From positions 2,418,001-2,482,000 of the forward strand of contig NZ_CP017990.1 of assembly GCF_002208095.1 (NCBI RefSeq): a DNA stretch of 64,000 bases. Direction: 5' to 3'. The notes beneath the pieces are model-generated. The model worked only from the letters and a program-made list of their open reading frames with translations. It did not search any database and was not told where the DNA came from. Positions 56,397 to 64,000 of this stretch are shown one piece after another; the first letter of the stretch is position 1, and the number at the start of each line of letters is the position of its first letter. The position numbers were made by a program, and so were the translations under genes. This stretch comes from Enterobacter cloacae complex sp. ECNIH7 (GTDB lineage: Bacteria; Pseudomonadota; Gammaproteobacteria; Enterobacterales; Enterobacteriaceae).

Positions 56397-56934
56397 TTAT
56401 GGCATCAGGCGATAATGCGACTGCACCAGGCCCGAAGGGAAGCTGCGGCTTGATACCAGGGTCAAATCAATATCCCGGGACAAGGTTCCGAACAGCGGTT
56501 TTCCCTCCCCCGAGCAGTACAGGTACGGTCGTGATCGCCATATCGGCTACCAGTCCTTCGCGCAGGAACGACTGTATCACCTGTCCGCCATCAAGATAGA
56601 CGCGATGTACGTCCTGCGCAGCGAGATCGTCAAGCACCTCCTTTGGCGTGCGGGATGAAAACTGCACTTTGCCCCTCAGCGCCTCCGGCACGGGCGTATC
56701 GGCCAGCCGTCGCGAGAGCACCAGCACGGGACGATCGTAAGGCCATGCGTCAAAGGTCAGTACCTTCTCATAACTCCCTCGTCCCATCACGATGCAGTCT
56801 TTGTCCGCGATGAACGCCTCATAGCCATGATCTTCCGCCGGATCGTCGCGCTGCAGCAGCCAGTCGATATCGTCATTCTGTCGGGCGATGTAACCATCAA
56901 GACTGACCGCAATAAAAACGTGTGTGGTGACCAT
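56397..56934 (-). pseudogene. RibD/dihydrofolate-reductase-like protein, broken by a one-base frameshift
   Basis: The first 155 codons give a DHFR-like (RibD C-terminal) enzyme: THVFIAVSLDGYIARQNDDI, CIVMGRGSYEKVLTFDAWPY and RVYLDGGQVIQSFLREGLVA. The frame then ends early at 56467 after an odd tail (KTAVRNLVPGY). If one A is dropped from the AAAA (TTTT on the plus strand, 56499-56502) the frame continues GGGKPLFGTL..., LVSSRSFPSGLVQSHYRLMP to a stop at 56397, the proper family C-terminus (about 178 residues). It is a frameshifted gene, a recent mutation or a sequence error. Confidence 0.75.
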
Positions 56935-57044
56935 CAGGTGCTCCGTATTACGAAAATTAAAAAATGAGTCTTCCTCTTAGCGGAGAGGGGCCCCTTTGTA
57001 AACATGTATTCAGAAGCAATAAGACTGTCTTCAGAATAATGACA

Positions 57045-57260
57045 GATTTACAGCGATGCCCTGGTCCGGCTGTAAATCGCCGAAGCGTTTCCGTAAGGCC
57101 GGGGCGAGGCGCAGGGATGCGCCGAGAGGGCGTGGCCTGCAGGGATGCAGGCTCATGCCCGACCCGATAGCCTGAAGGAATAAGCTGAGGGGACCGCGAA
57201 GCGGCGATTTACCGCCGGGAGCCCGGGTCGCCAGGGTGGTGGCGATTGAGCCACCCTGGC
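57045..57260 (+). repeat. Highly structured RNA-like element with alternative helices
   Basis: GATTTACAGC (57045-57054) pairs with GCTGTAAATC (57069-57078), ten perfect pairs. GTAAATCGCCG (57072-57082) alternatively pairs with CGGCGATTTAC (57202-57212), eleven perfect pairs; the two helices share bases and cannot coexist. Inside the long one are hairpin GGCGCA-GGGA-TGCGCC (57108-57123) and a long hairpin 57128-57160 containing GCCTGCA-GGGA-TGCAGGC. CCGC-GAA-GCGG follows at 57194-57204. Outside is GCCAGGGTGG/CCACCCTGGC (57230-57260). Strand and transcription are unproven; the plus strand is listed because of the arrangement. Probably a mobile or dispersed repeat or a structured RNA. Confidence 0.5.
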
Positions 57261-57336
57261 ACGTTCACCGGTTATGTCGTTAAAGAGTAGCAAGGAACAT
57301 AAAGTGAACGGAATGACCACCAGACCCGTATGTTCC

Positions 57337-57370
57337 CCTCACCCCAGCCCTCTCCCACAAGGGAGAGGGA
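57337..57370. repeat. Dispersed hairpin repeat, copy 3
   Basis: CCTCACCCCAG, then CCCTCTCCC (57348-57356), loop ACAA and GGGAGAGGG (57361-57369). It is the reverse orientation of the copy at 43.6 kb. Confidence 0.7.
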
Positions 57371-57411
57371 GTCGTCCGTGCAGGCATTATTTTGTGGGGA
57401 ACCCTCAACCG

Positions 57412-58398
57412 TTAGCGTGCAGTACCCGGACGTGAAAATTGTTTGCGATACTGAGCCGGGGAAAGCGCGAACTGCTGGCGAAAATGATGACGCAGTGTCG
57501 ACGCCTGACCAAACCCGGTCTGTTCAGCGATGCTGTCGATGCTTAACCGGCTGCTTTCCAGATAATCTTTTGCTCTCAGCAGGCGCTCATTGATTAACCA
57601 GCGTGCGGGCGTCGTCCCCGTTGCCGCCTCGAAGCGACGAAGGAAGGTGCGCTGGCTCATTCCGACCCGACGCGCGAGGGAGTCGACGCTGTGCGCCTCT
57701 ATAAGATGCGTGTGCAGAAAATCAAACAGCTGGCCGAGACGCTGGCTTTCCCGCAGCTGGGCTACCGGACGGCTCAGCTGCTGTGGCTGTGAACCATCCC
57801 GGTGAGGGGGAATGACCAGCCGACGCGCCACGCTGTTTGCTGTTTCCATGCCATAATCCCGCCGCACAACGTGCAGACAGAGATCGATTCCCGCCGCGCT
57901 GCCAGCGGACGTCAGAATATCGCCTTCATCCTGGTAGAGTACATCCTCAACCACGTCGATGTCAGGGTAGCGGACTTTCAGCGCGTCAATGTAGCGCCAG
58001 TGCGTCGTCGCTTTGCGGCCGTTCAATAGCCCCGTTGCGGCCAGCACAAACACTCCCGAGCAGATGGAGAGCAGCTGGCATCCTCGCGCGCTGGCCTGGC
58101 GTAGTGCCACGCAGAGCGCGTCCGGAACCGGTGAATCTATCCCCCGCCAGCCGGGAACCACAATCAGGTCCGCAGACGCAAGCAGGCTTAAATCACCATC
58201 GGTAACGATGCGGATCCCGCCTGTTGCCCGAAGTTCACCGTAGTCCACGCTCGCCACCGCAAAACGATACCACTCGTCGCCCAGCTCGGGACGCGGCAGG
58301 CCGAAGATCTCCACCGCCACGCCAAACTCAAAGGTACACAGACCGTCATACGCCAGCACCACCACCTGCGGGCGGGCAATTTGTCTTAAGTTTGTCAT
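57412..58398 (-). CDS. ftrA: GlxA-family regulator FtrA (DJ-1/PfpI plus AraC HTH)
   Basis: About 328 residues from the chosen start. A DJ-1/PfpI-like domain (about 8-180; VVVLAYDGLCTFEFGVAVEI, LLSICSGVFVLAATGLLNGR) with a Cys at the usual nucleophile place (ICSG) is joined to an AraC double helix-turn-helix (about 225-320). The start is uncertain: ATG 58398 gives the family-like N-terminus, with an in-frame alternative at 58431. It is divergent from the rhodanese gene, a pair also known in Klebsiella; name ftrA follows that. Confidence 0.8.
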   Translation of the reverse strand: MTNLRQIARPQVVVLAYDGLCTFEFGVAVEIFGLPRPELGDEWYRFAVASVDYGELRATGGIRIVTDGDLSLLASADLIVVPGWRGIDSPVPDALCVALRQASARGCQLLSICSGVFVLAATGLLNGRKATTHWRYIDALKVRYPDIDVVEDVLYQDEGDILTSAGSAAGIDLCLHVVRRDYGMETANSVARRLVIPPHRDGSQPQQLSRPVAQLRESQRLGQLFDFLHTHLIEAHSVDSLARRVGMSQRTFLRRFEAATGTTPARWLINERLLRAKDYLESSRLSIDSIAEQTGFGQASTLRHHFRQQFALSPAQYRKQFSRPGTAR

Positions 58399-58492
58399 CT
58401 TTTTGCTGTTTTCTGGCATAAGCGAACGCATTCACGGGCTGAATTTGTGGATAGAGTAGTGTTAACACAAACGCCAAAGATGAGGAAGGATC

Positions 58493-58906
58493 ATGAGCTA
58501 TGTTACTGAATTTCCGGCCGCCGAGCCGCAGGAAGCCGTTACCCATTTTCTGCGCCGCCTGAGCGTTGAAACCGACTGCGCGGATGTGCACCATGCCATC
58601 GCCAATAATGAGCAGGACTTCGTGCTGCTGCACGTAGTGGGGAGCCCGGAGCAGTTTGCCCGCCGTCACGTACCTGGCGCATTGCACCTGCCGCGGAGCC
58701 AGATGACCGCCGAGCGCATGGCCGAATGGCCTGAAGGCACGCTGTTCGTCGTTTACTGCGCAGGGCCGCACTGTAACGGCGCGGACAGAGCCGCGCTCAA
58801 GCTTGCGCGCCTCGGGCTGCCGGTCAAAATCATGCTCGGGGGGATCACCGGATGGGAGGATGAAAACTTCGCCTTTGCCAGCAGCGAAACTGCCGTCGCG
58901 CTGTGA
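58493..58906 (+). CDS. Rhodanese-domain sulfurtransferase
   Basis: 137 residues, one rhodanese fold: VLLHVVGSPEQFARRHVPGA, LHLPRSQM, and the active-site loop beginning YCAGPHCNGADR (the first Cys is the likely catalytic one). It moves sulfane sulfur to an acceptor. GAAGGA is the ribosome site. It is divergent from ftrA with 94 bases between starts, so FtrA is its probable regulator. Confidence 0.85.
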   Translation: MSYVTEFPAAEPQEAVTHFLRRLSVETDCADVHHAIANNEQDFVLLHVVGSPEQFARRHVPGALHLPRSQMTAERMAEWPEGTLFVVYCAGPHCNGADRAALKLARLGLPVKIMLGGITGWEDENFAFASSETAVAL

Positions 58907-58976
58907 ACGTGAATTTTTTTCAACACCCGTGAAATTTTCTCGTTTGCCGGCGCCAGTGAGGTATGACATTGTTTTT

Positions 58977-59000
58977 GGACATTTAGACATCCAGAAGTCT
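58977..59000 (+). promoter_or_regulatory. Three tandem MetJ-like boxes
   Basis: GGACATTT, AGACATCC, AGAAGTCT stand side by side (58977-59000). They match AGACGTCT at 5, 6 and 7 of 8 positions. Adjacent met boxes are how the SAM-bound MetJ repressor recognises its operators. They lie 63 bases before the MetE-like start. Confidence 0.6.
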
Positions 59001-59062
59001 AAAAATTCAAATGATGAATTATCACTGCTGGCAATTATCGCCGGCAGACTGAGGAGATTTTC

Positions 59063-60166
59063 ATGCAACGACAGCACGCCCCGTACCGCGCCGATGTAGT
59101 CGGCAGTTTTTTACGCCCGGATGCCATCAAACAGGCTCGCCTGAAGTTCGCCAGCGGCGAAATTGACGCCGGACAGCTTCGCGCGGTAGAGGATGATGCC
59201 ATCCGCCACGTCGTTGAGCAGCAGTGTGCGTGCGGCCTGCATGTGGTCACCGACGGTGAATTTCGTCGTGCCTGGTGGCACTTCGACTTCTTCGACGGTC
59301 TGCAGGGTGTTGAGCGTTACGATTCGCAGCAGGGCATTCAGTTCAACGGGGTACAAACCAAAGCCCACGGCGTGCGCGTCACCGGCAAGCTGGGCTTTGG
59401 CGACCATCCGATGCTTGAAGATTTCCGCTACCTGAAAAGCATCAGCGGCAATGCTCAGCCGAAGATGACCATTCCCAGCCCAAGCGTGCTCCATTTCCGC
59501 GGCGGGCGCAAAGACATCGATGCGACGGTGTACCCGGATCTAAATGACTATTTCGACGATCTGGCGACCACCTGGCGCGACGCCATCCGCGCATTTTACG
59601 ACGCGGGCTGCCGTTACCTGCAGCTGGACGACACCGTCTGGGCCTATCTGTGTTCGGACGACCAGCGCTGTCAGATCCGCGAGCGCGGCGATGATGCCGA
59701 TGAGCTGGCACGCATCTATGCCCGCGTCCTGAACAAGGCGCTGGAAGGCAAGCCGGAAGATCTGACCATCGGCCTGCACGTATGCCGCGGTAACTTCCGT
59801 TCAACCTGGATTTCCGAAGGCGGCTATGAGCCCGTGGCGGAAGTGCTGTTCGGGACGGTCAACGTTGACGCGTTCTTCCTTGAATACGATAACGACCGCA
59901 GCGGGGATTTCGCGCCATTGCGCTTCATTCGCCCGGGCAAGCAGCAGGTGGTGCTCGGCCTTATCACCACGAAAAACGGTGAGCTGGAGAACCCGGAGGG
60001 GATTAAAGCCCGTCTGGAAGAGGCGGCGAAATACGTGGCAAAAGAGCAAATATGCCTCAGCCCGCAGTGCGGCTTTGCCTCTACCGAAGAGGGCAACAGC
60101 CTGAGTGAATCCCAGCAGTGGGACAAAGTCCGTCTGGTCACGCAGATCGCCAGCGAAGTCTGGTAA
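59063..60166 (+). CDS. MetE-like cobalamin-independent methyltransferase (YxjG/YxjH-like)
   Basis: 367 residues, equal to the C-terminal catalytic half of MetE. Zn/homocysteine residues are H239 and C241 (GLHVCRGN), E274 (LEYDND) and C336 (SPQCGF). The family, known as YxjG/YxjH in Bacillus, transfers a methyl group to homocysteine or a related thiol without the N-terminal domain needed for polyglutamyl folate. GAGGAG before the ATG. MetJ-like boxes upstream support a role in methionine supply. Confidence 0.87.
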   Translation: MQRQHAPYRADVVGSFLRPDAIKQARLKFASGEIDAGQLRAVEDDAIRHVVEQQCACGLHVVTDGEFRRAWWHFDFFDGLQGVERYDSQQGIQFNGVQTKAHGVRVTGKLGFGDHPMLEDFRYLKSISGNAQPKMTIPSPSVLHFRGGRKDIDATVYPDLNDYFDDLATTWRDAIRAFYDAGCRYLQLDDTVWAYLCSDDQRCQIRERGDDADELARIYARVLNKALEGKPEDLTIGLHVCRGNFRSTWISEGGYEPVAEVLFGTVNVDAFFLEYDNDRSGDFAPLRFIRPGKQQVVLGLITTKNGELENPEGIKARLEEAAKYVAKEQICLSPQCGFASTEEGNSLSESQQWDKVRLVTQIASEVW

Positions 60167-60175
60167 AGCCTCTTC

Positions 60176-60208
60176 CACAGCGCTGCATTATAAAAGTGCA
60201 GCGCTGTG
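60176..60208. promoter_or_regulatory. 12-base inverted repeat with NtrC-like core, upstream of urtA
   Basis: CACAGCGCTGCA and TGCAGCGCTGTG are perfect inverted arms around TTATAAAAG. The two TGCA words are nine bases apart, as in the NtrC consensus TGCACC-N5-GGTGCA. It is centred about 107 bases before the sigma-54 promoter start, a normal enhancer distance. It could also be the terminator of the preceding gene, but no T-tract follows. Confidence 0.5.
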
Positions 60209-60271
60209 CCATTCTGAGACGTTCTCTTTACATCCTGCGTTCCCCCTCCTGAAATAGCGCTTCCTTCATTC

Positions 60272-60290
60272 TGGCATCCTTTTTGCTCCT
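60272..60290 (+). promoter_or_regulatory. Sigma-54 promoter of the urt operon
   Basis: CTGGCATCCTTTTTGCT has the -24 GG (60274-60275) and -12 GC (60286-60287) exactly ten bases apart and fits YTGGCAYR-N4-TTGCW. It lies about 80 bases before the urtA ATG. Nitrogen-limited induction of urea uptake through NtrC is expected. Confidence 0.7.
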
Positions 60291-60368
60291 GCTTCGCTGA
60301 CACATTTTTTTCCGCGTCCACGCCGTAACGGACGTTTTCGCACAGCGTTCTTTTTCAGGAGTGAAAAT

Positions 60369-61640
60369 ATGCAGCGTCGTACCTTATTAAAAGCCTTTGC
60401 GTTATCCGCGTCCGTCGTGGCGATGGGAATGAGTTTTGGCGTGCAGGCGGCCGAGACCATCAAAGTGGGGATCATGCATTCTCTTTCCGGCACCATGGCC
60501 ATCTCCGAAACGCCGCTGAAAGACGTCGCGCTGATGACCATCGACGAGATCAACGCGAAAGGCGGCGTGCTGGGTAAAAAACTGGAGCCGGTGGTGGTGG
60601 ATCCCGCCTCAAACTGGCCGCTGTTTGCCGAGAAGGCGCGCCAGCTGTTAAGTCAGGATAAAGTGGCTGTGGTATTCGGCTGCTGGACGTCGGTATCGCG
60701 CAAGTCCGTGCTGCCGGTCTTCGAGGAGCTGAACGGTCTGCTGTTCTATCCGGTGCAGTATGAAGGCGAAGAGATGTCGCCAAACGTCTTCTATACCGGC
60801 GCGGCGCCGAACCAGCAGGCCATCCCGGCGGTGGAATACCTGATGAGTGAAGACGGCGGCGCGGCGAAGCGCTTCTTCCTGCTGGGCACGGACTATGTTT
60901 ACCCGCGCACCACCAACAAGATCCTGCGCGCGTTCCTGCATTCGAAAGGGGTGGAGGATAAGGACATCGAGGAGGTTTACACCCCGTTTGGTCACAGCGA
61001 CTACCAGACCATCGTCGCCAACATCAAGAAATTCTCTGCGGGGGGTAAAACCGCCGTGGTGTCGACCATCAACGGCGATTCCAACGTTCCGTTCTACAAA
61101 GAGCTGGCTAACCAGGGTCTGAAGGCGACCGACGTGCCGGTGGTGGCGTTCTCCGTGGGAGAAGAAGAGCTGCGCGGGATCGACACCAAACCGCTGGTCG
61201 GCAACCTCGCGGCGTGGAACTACTTTGAATCCGTGGATAACCCGACCAACCAGGCCTTCGTGGCGGATTACAAAGCCTATGCCAAAGCGCACAAGCTGCC
61301 GAATGCCGATACCGTGGTGACCAACGACCCGATGGAAGCTACCTACGTGGGGATCCATATGTGGGCGCAGGCGGTGGAAAAAGCGGGTACTACCGACGTG
61401 GATAAAGTGCGTGCGGCGATGGCCGGCCAGTCCTTTAAGGCGCCGTCAGGCTTCACGCTCACCATGGATGCCACCAACCACCATCTGCATAAGCCGGTCA
61501 TGATCGGCGAAATCGAAGGCAACGGTCAGTTCAACGTGGTGTGGCAGACGGAACAGCCGGTGCGCGCCCAGCCGTGGAGCCCGTTCATCGCCGGAAACGA
61601 TAAAAAGCCCGACCAGCCGATGAATACCGCCAGCAACTAA
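60369..61640 (+). CDS. urtA: Urea ABC transporter substrate-binding protein UrtA
   Basis: 423 residues with a signal peptide (RRTLLKAFALSASVVAMG, cleaved near QAA) and the amide/urea type I-fold binding domain: VGIMHSLSGTMAISETPLKD, WTSVSRKSVLPVFEELNGLL, FYPVQYEGEEMSPNVFYTGA. It binds urea (or short amides) in the periplasm. GGAG before the ATG. First gene of urtABC... with the permeases downstream and a sigma-54 promoter upstream. Confidence 0.93.
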   Translation: MQRRTLLKAFALSASVVAMGMSFGVQAAETIKVGIMHSLSGTMAISETPLKDVALMTIDEINAKGGVLGKKLEPVVVDPASNWPLFAEKARQLLSQDKVAVVFGCWTSVSRKSVLPVFEELNGLLFYPVQYEGEEMSPNVFYTGAAPNQQAIPAVEYLMSEDGGAAKRFFLLGTDYVYPRTTNKILRAFLHSKGVEDKDIEEVYTPFGHSDYQTIVANIKKFSAGGKTAVVSTINGDSNVPFYKELANQGLKATDVPVVAFSVGEEELRGIDTKPLVGNLAAWNYFESVDNPTNQAFVADYKAYAKAHKLPNADTVVTNDPMEATYVGIHMWAQAVEKAGTTDVDKVRAAMAGQSFKAPSGFTLTMDATNHHLHKPVMIGEIEGNGQFNVVWQTEQPVRAQPWSPFIAGNDKKPDQPMNTASN

Positions 61641-61662
61641 GCCATCACCAGGGAGAAACGTC

Positions 61663-63237
61663 ATGAACGCCATGCGCATGTTCATCGCTCTTGTATGGCT
61701 TTCCGGACTGCTGCCAGGGATGGCGCAGGCATCGGATGCCGATCGTTTTGTTGCCGCCAGCCGCAGCCAGCAGGCGGAGTTGCTGACGCAGTGGGCCGAA
61801 GCACCGGACGCCGCGAGGCTGCCGCTGCTGCAGGCACTGCAAAAAGAAAATCTCTATACCGACAGTCAAAAGCACGCCTTTGCGCAGCGCAGCGGTCAAA
61901 TGGTGTCGCTCGGTGACGCTAAGTCGATCGAAGGGGCAGCCAAAGCCGTTCGTTTGACCAACCGGCTGCGCGTGCTGGCCGCCACGGCCATCGCTACGCA
62001 TCAGCTTGTGAGTGACAGTGTCACCGAAAGGCGGGCGGCAGCTCGTCAGCTTCAGCGGGATACCCAGCCCGGAATGCTCGCTTTTCTGGAAAAGCGGGTA
62101 AACGATGAAACGGACGCGATGGCACGTCAGGCGCTATTACTGGCGGTGGCGAATCTCCAGCTCTCCAGCCCGCAGGCAGAGGTGCGCCGCAAGGCCGTCG
62201 AGTTATTAGGGCAGTCCGACGATCCGGACGTTGAGTCCAGACTTACCCCGTTTACCCAGGCACAGACAGAGCCGGATGCCGGGGTGCGCGCCGCCGCACA
62301 GGAGAGTCTTAGCCAGATCCAGCATCGACTGATGTGGGGCGAGCTGCTGGGCCAGGCGTTTATGGGGCTCTCCCTGGGGTCGGTGCTGCTGCTGGCGGCG
62401 CTGGGGCTTGCTATCACCTACGGCCTGCTGGGCGTCATCAATATGGCGCACGGCGAGATGCTGATGCTGGGGGCGTATGCCACCTGGATGGTGCAGCAGG
62501 CGATGGCCGGGCTTGCGCCACAGTGGCTGGCGCTCTATCCCGTTATCGCGCTTCCGGTCGCGTTCTGCCTGACGGCGGGCATCGGAATGGTGCTGGAGCG
62601 CACCGTGATCCGCCATTTGTACGGTCGCCCGCTGGAAACGCTGCTGGCAACGTGGGGGATCAGCCTGATGCTCATCCAGCTGGTGCGCATGACGTTTGGC
62701 GCCCAGAACCTGGAGGTGGCCAACCCGGCATGGCTGTCCGGCGGGGTGCAGGTTTTTGCCAACCTGACGCTGCCGTGGAACCGCATCGTGGTGCTGGGCT
62801 TCGTGCTGCTGGTGCTGTTCTTTACCTGGCTCATTCTGAATAAAACCCGTCTGGGGCTGAACGTGCGCGCGGTGACGCAGAACCGCAGCATGGCCGCCTG
62901 CTGCGGGGTACCGACAGGTCGCGTCGATATGCTGGCGTTTGGGCTTGGATCAGGGATTGCCGGGTTAGGCGGCGTGGCGCTATCGCAGCTCGGTAACGTC
63001 GGGCCGGAGCTGGGTCAGGGCTACATTATTGATTCCTTCCTCGTGGTCGTTCTCGGTGGCGTAGGGCAGCTGGCAGGCAGCGTGGCCGCGGCGTTTGGTC
63101 TGGGTATTTTCAATAAAATTCTTGAACCGCAGATGGGGGCGGTCCTGGGCAAGATCGTGATTCTGGTGGCGATCGTGCTGTTTATTCAGAAACGCCCTCA
63201 GGGGCTGTTTGCGCTGAAAGGGAGGGTGATTGACTGA
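61663..63237 (+). CDS. urtB: Urea ABC transporter permease UrtB
   Basis: 524 residues. A signal peptide and a 200-residue periplasmic HEAT-like helical domain (MARQALLLAVANLQLSSPQA, LTPFTQAQTEPDAGVRAAA) precede a LivH-like permease (about 225-520; YGLLGVINMAHGEMLMLGAY). The N-terminal extension is typical of UrtB. GGGAG ribosome site; its stop overlaps the urtC start (TGATG). Membrane component of the urea importer. Confidence 0.92.
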   Translation: MNAMRMFIALVWLSGLLPGMAQASDADRFVAASRSQQAELLTQWAEAPDAARLPLLQALQKENLYTDSQKHAFAQRSGQMVSLGDAKSIEGAAKAVRLTNRLRVLAATAIATHQLVSDSVTERRAAARQLQRDTQPGMLAFLEKRVNDETDAMARQALLLAVANLQLSSPQAEVRRKAVELLGQSDDPDVESRLTPFTQAQTEPDAGVRAAAQESLSQIQHRLMWGELLGQAFMGLSLGSVLLLAALGLAITYGLLGVINMAHGEMLMLGAYATWMVQQAMAGLAPQWLALYPVIALPVAFCLTAGIGMVLERTVIRHLYGRPLETLLATWGISLMLIQLVRMTFGAQNLEVANPAWLSGGVQVFANLTLPWNRIVVLGFVLLVLFFTWLILNKTRLGLNVRAVTQNRSMAACCGVPTGRVDMLAFGLGSGIAGLGGVALSQLGNVGPELGQGYIIDSFLVVVLGGVGQLAGSVAAAFGLGIFNKILEPQMGAVLGKIVILVAIVLFIQKRPQGLFALKGRVID

Positions 63238-64000
63238 TGAGCCAGCCGCTGACCTTAACGCTGGCGCGCAAAGCGCCGCGCACAACGCAACTTGCAGGCA
63301 GCCTGCTGGTGGTGTGTCTGCTGATATTACCGTTTTTCGCCTTACTGCCTGCGACGCATCCGCTGGCGCTGTCGACCTGGATGCTGACGCTGATTGGCAA
63401 GATCCTCTGCTATGCCATCGTTGCGGTGGCGCTGGATCTGGTGTGGGGCTACGCCGGGATGCTCTCTCTTGGGCACGGTATCTTCTTCGCCCTGGGCGGC
63501 TACGCGATGGGCATGTACCTGATGCGCCAGGCCGCGGGTGAAGGTCTTCCCGCGTTTATGTCGTTTCTCTCCTGGAGCGAACTGCCGTGGTTCTGGTGGG
63601 GAACCCAGCATTTTGCCTGGGCGCTGGTGCTGATTGTGATGGTACCTGGCCTGCTGGCGCTGGTGTTCGGCTGGTTCGCCTTCCGCTCAAAGATCAAAGG
63701 GGTCTATTTCTCGATTATGACCCAGGCGCTGACCTATGCCGGGATGCTGCTGTTCTTTCGCAACGAAACCGGTTTTGGCGGCAATAACGGCTTTACCGGC
63801 TTCACCACGCTGCTCGGGTTTTCGGTGACGGAAACGACCACCCGTATCGCGCTGTTTCTGGCGACCGTGCTGTTGCTGATTCTGGCGTTGGGCACCGGAT
63901 TTGCCCTGGCGAAGAGCAAGTTTGGGCGCATCCTGACCGCCGTTCGCGACGCCGAAAACCGCCTGACGTTTTGCGGCTACGATCCGCGCGGGTTCAAGCT
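63237..64000 (+). CDS. urtC: Urea ABC transporter permease UrtC (3' end outside window)
   Basis: The ATG shares the last base of the urtB stop. The frame stays open to the right edge: MSQPLTLTLARKAPRTTQLA, then membrane segments and the LivM-type DLVWGYAGMLSLGHGIFFA and KFGRILTAVRDAENRLTFC motifs. About 254 residues of a LivM-like permease are visible. Second membrane component of the urea transporter; urtDE, for the ATPases, should follow. Confidence 0.9.
   Translation, partial: MSQPLTLTLARKAPRTTQLAGSLLVVCLLILPFFALLPATHPLALSTWMLTLIGKILCYAIVAVALDLVWGYAGMLSLGHGIFFALGGYAMGMYLMRQAAGEGLPAFMSFLSWSELPWFWWGTQHFAWALVLIVMVPGLLALVFGWFAFRSKIKGVYFSIMTQALTYAGMLLFFRNETGFGGNNGFTGFTTLLGFSVTETTTRIALFLATVLLLILALGTGFALAKSKFGRILTAVRDAENRLTFCGYDPRGFK

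Larger units (their letters stand above)
56935..57411. other. 477-base region without a gene: structured DNA and a dispersed repeat
   Basis: No convincing coding frame. It holds a dense series of hairpins at 57045-57260 (listed as an RNA-like element) and copy 3 of the dispersed repeat at 57337-57370. Confidence 0.6.

Overview
The window looks like chromosomal DNA of an enterobacterium close to the Enterobacter cloacae complex. Two things support this. A long block (about 35.9-55.6 kb) follows the Escherichia coli order ydcJ - opgD - rimL - ydcK - tehB - ydcO - ydcN - rlhA(ydcP) - yncJ. Around it lie genes common in Enterobacter/Klebsiella but absent from that place in E. coli (yciGFE-katN with a bd-type oxidase, a urea ABC transporter, frmRA, an RTX adhesin with its exporter). 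I saw no rRNA, tRNA, CRISPR array, insertion sequence or prophage. Assignments come from reading translated sequence and motifs, not from database searches.

Layout. 0-7 kb: the C-terminus of a giant RTX-type adhesin, its type I exporter (ABC protein and HlyD-like adaptor), then a divergent pair of regulators: an unrecognised double winged-helix-like protein and a LuxR-HTH/EAL protein. 7-13 kb: housekeeping and regulators (CsbD/DUF883-like protein, queH, a polyamine-type acetyltransferase, two LysR regulators, a LysE exporter, an AraC/GyrI-like regulator, an unknown small protein). 13-17.6 kb: a self-contained LysR / amidohydrolase / MFS / SDR cassette. 17.7-21 kb: frmRA for formaldehyde and a chemoreceptor with a sigma-28-like promoter. 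21-25.7 kb: PQQ glucose dehydrogenase, a LysR regulator and a YghA-like dehydrogenase.

25.8-35.4 kb is a stress island of two converging arms. The right arm runs leftwards: yciG, yciF, a small membrane protein, yciE, katN (Mn catalase), a short CIO-type cytochrome bd oxidase and a TreS-like GH13 enzyme. The left arm runs rightwards: a membrane protein, DUF421, a PncC-like amidohydrolase and an SDR. A periplasmic BOF protein and the YghA-like SDR lie just outside it. 35.9-55.6 kb is the ydc block, lacking ydcH and tehA and carrying added metabolic genes: an esterase, an aminotransferase with an orphan binding protein, a second peptidase-T-like gene, an orphan peptide-binding protein and an EamA exporter.

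55.6-64 kb: an unknown exported protein, a frameshifted dihydrofolate-reductase-like gene, a striking stretch of structured non-coding DNA, the ftrA/rhodanese pair, a MetE-like methyltransferase behind MetJ-like boxes, and urtABC (urtC cut by the window end) behind a good sigma-54 promoter with an NtrC-like site.

Most unusual items: the structured element at about 57.05-57.26 kb, which has two mutually exclusive helices and two GGGA-loop hairpins; the twin palindromic operators between ydcO and ydcN; the stress island with its TreS-like enzyme altered in conserved region I; and the one-base frameshift at 56.5 kb.
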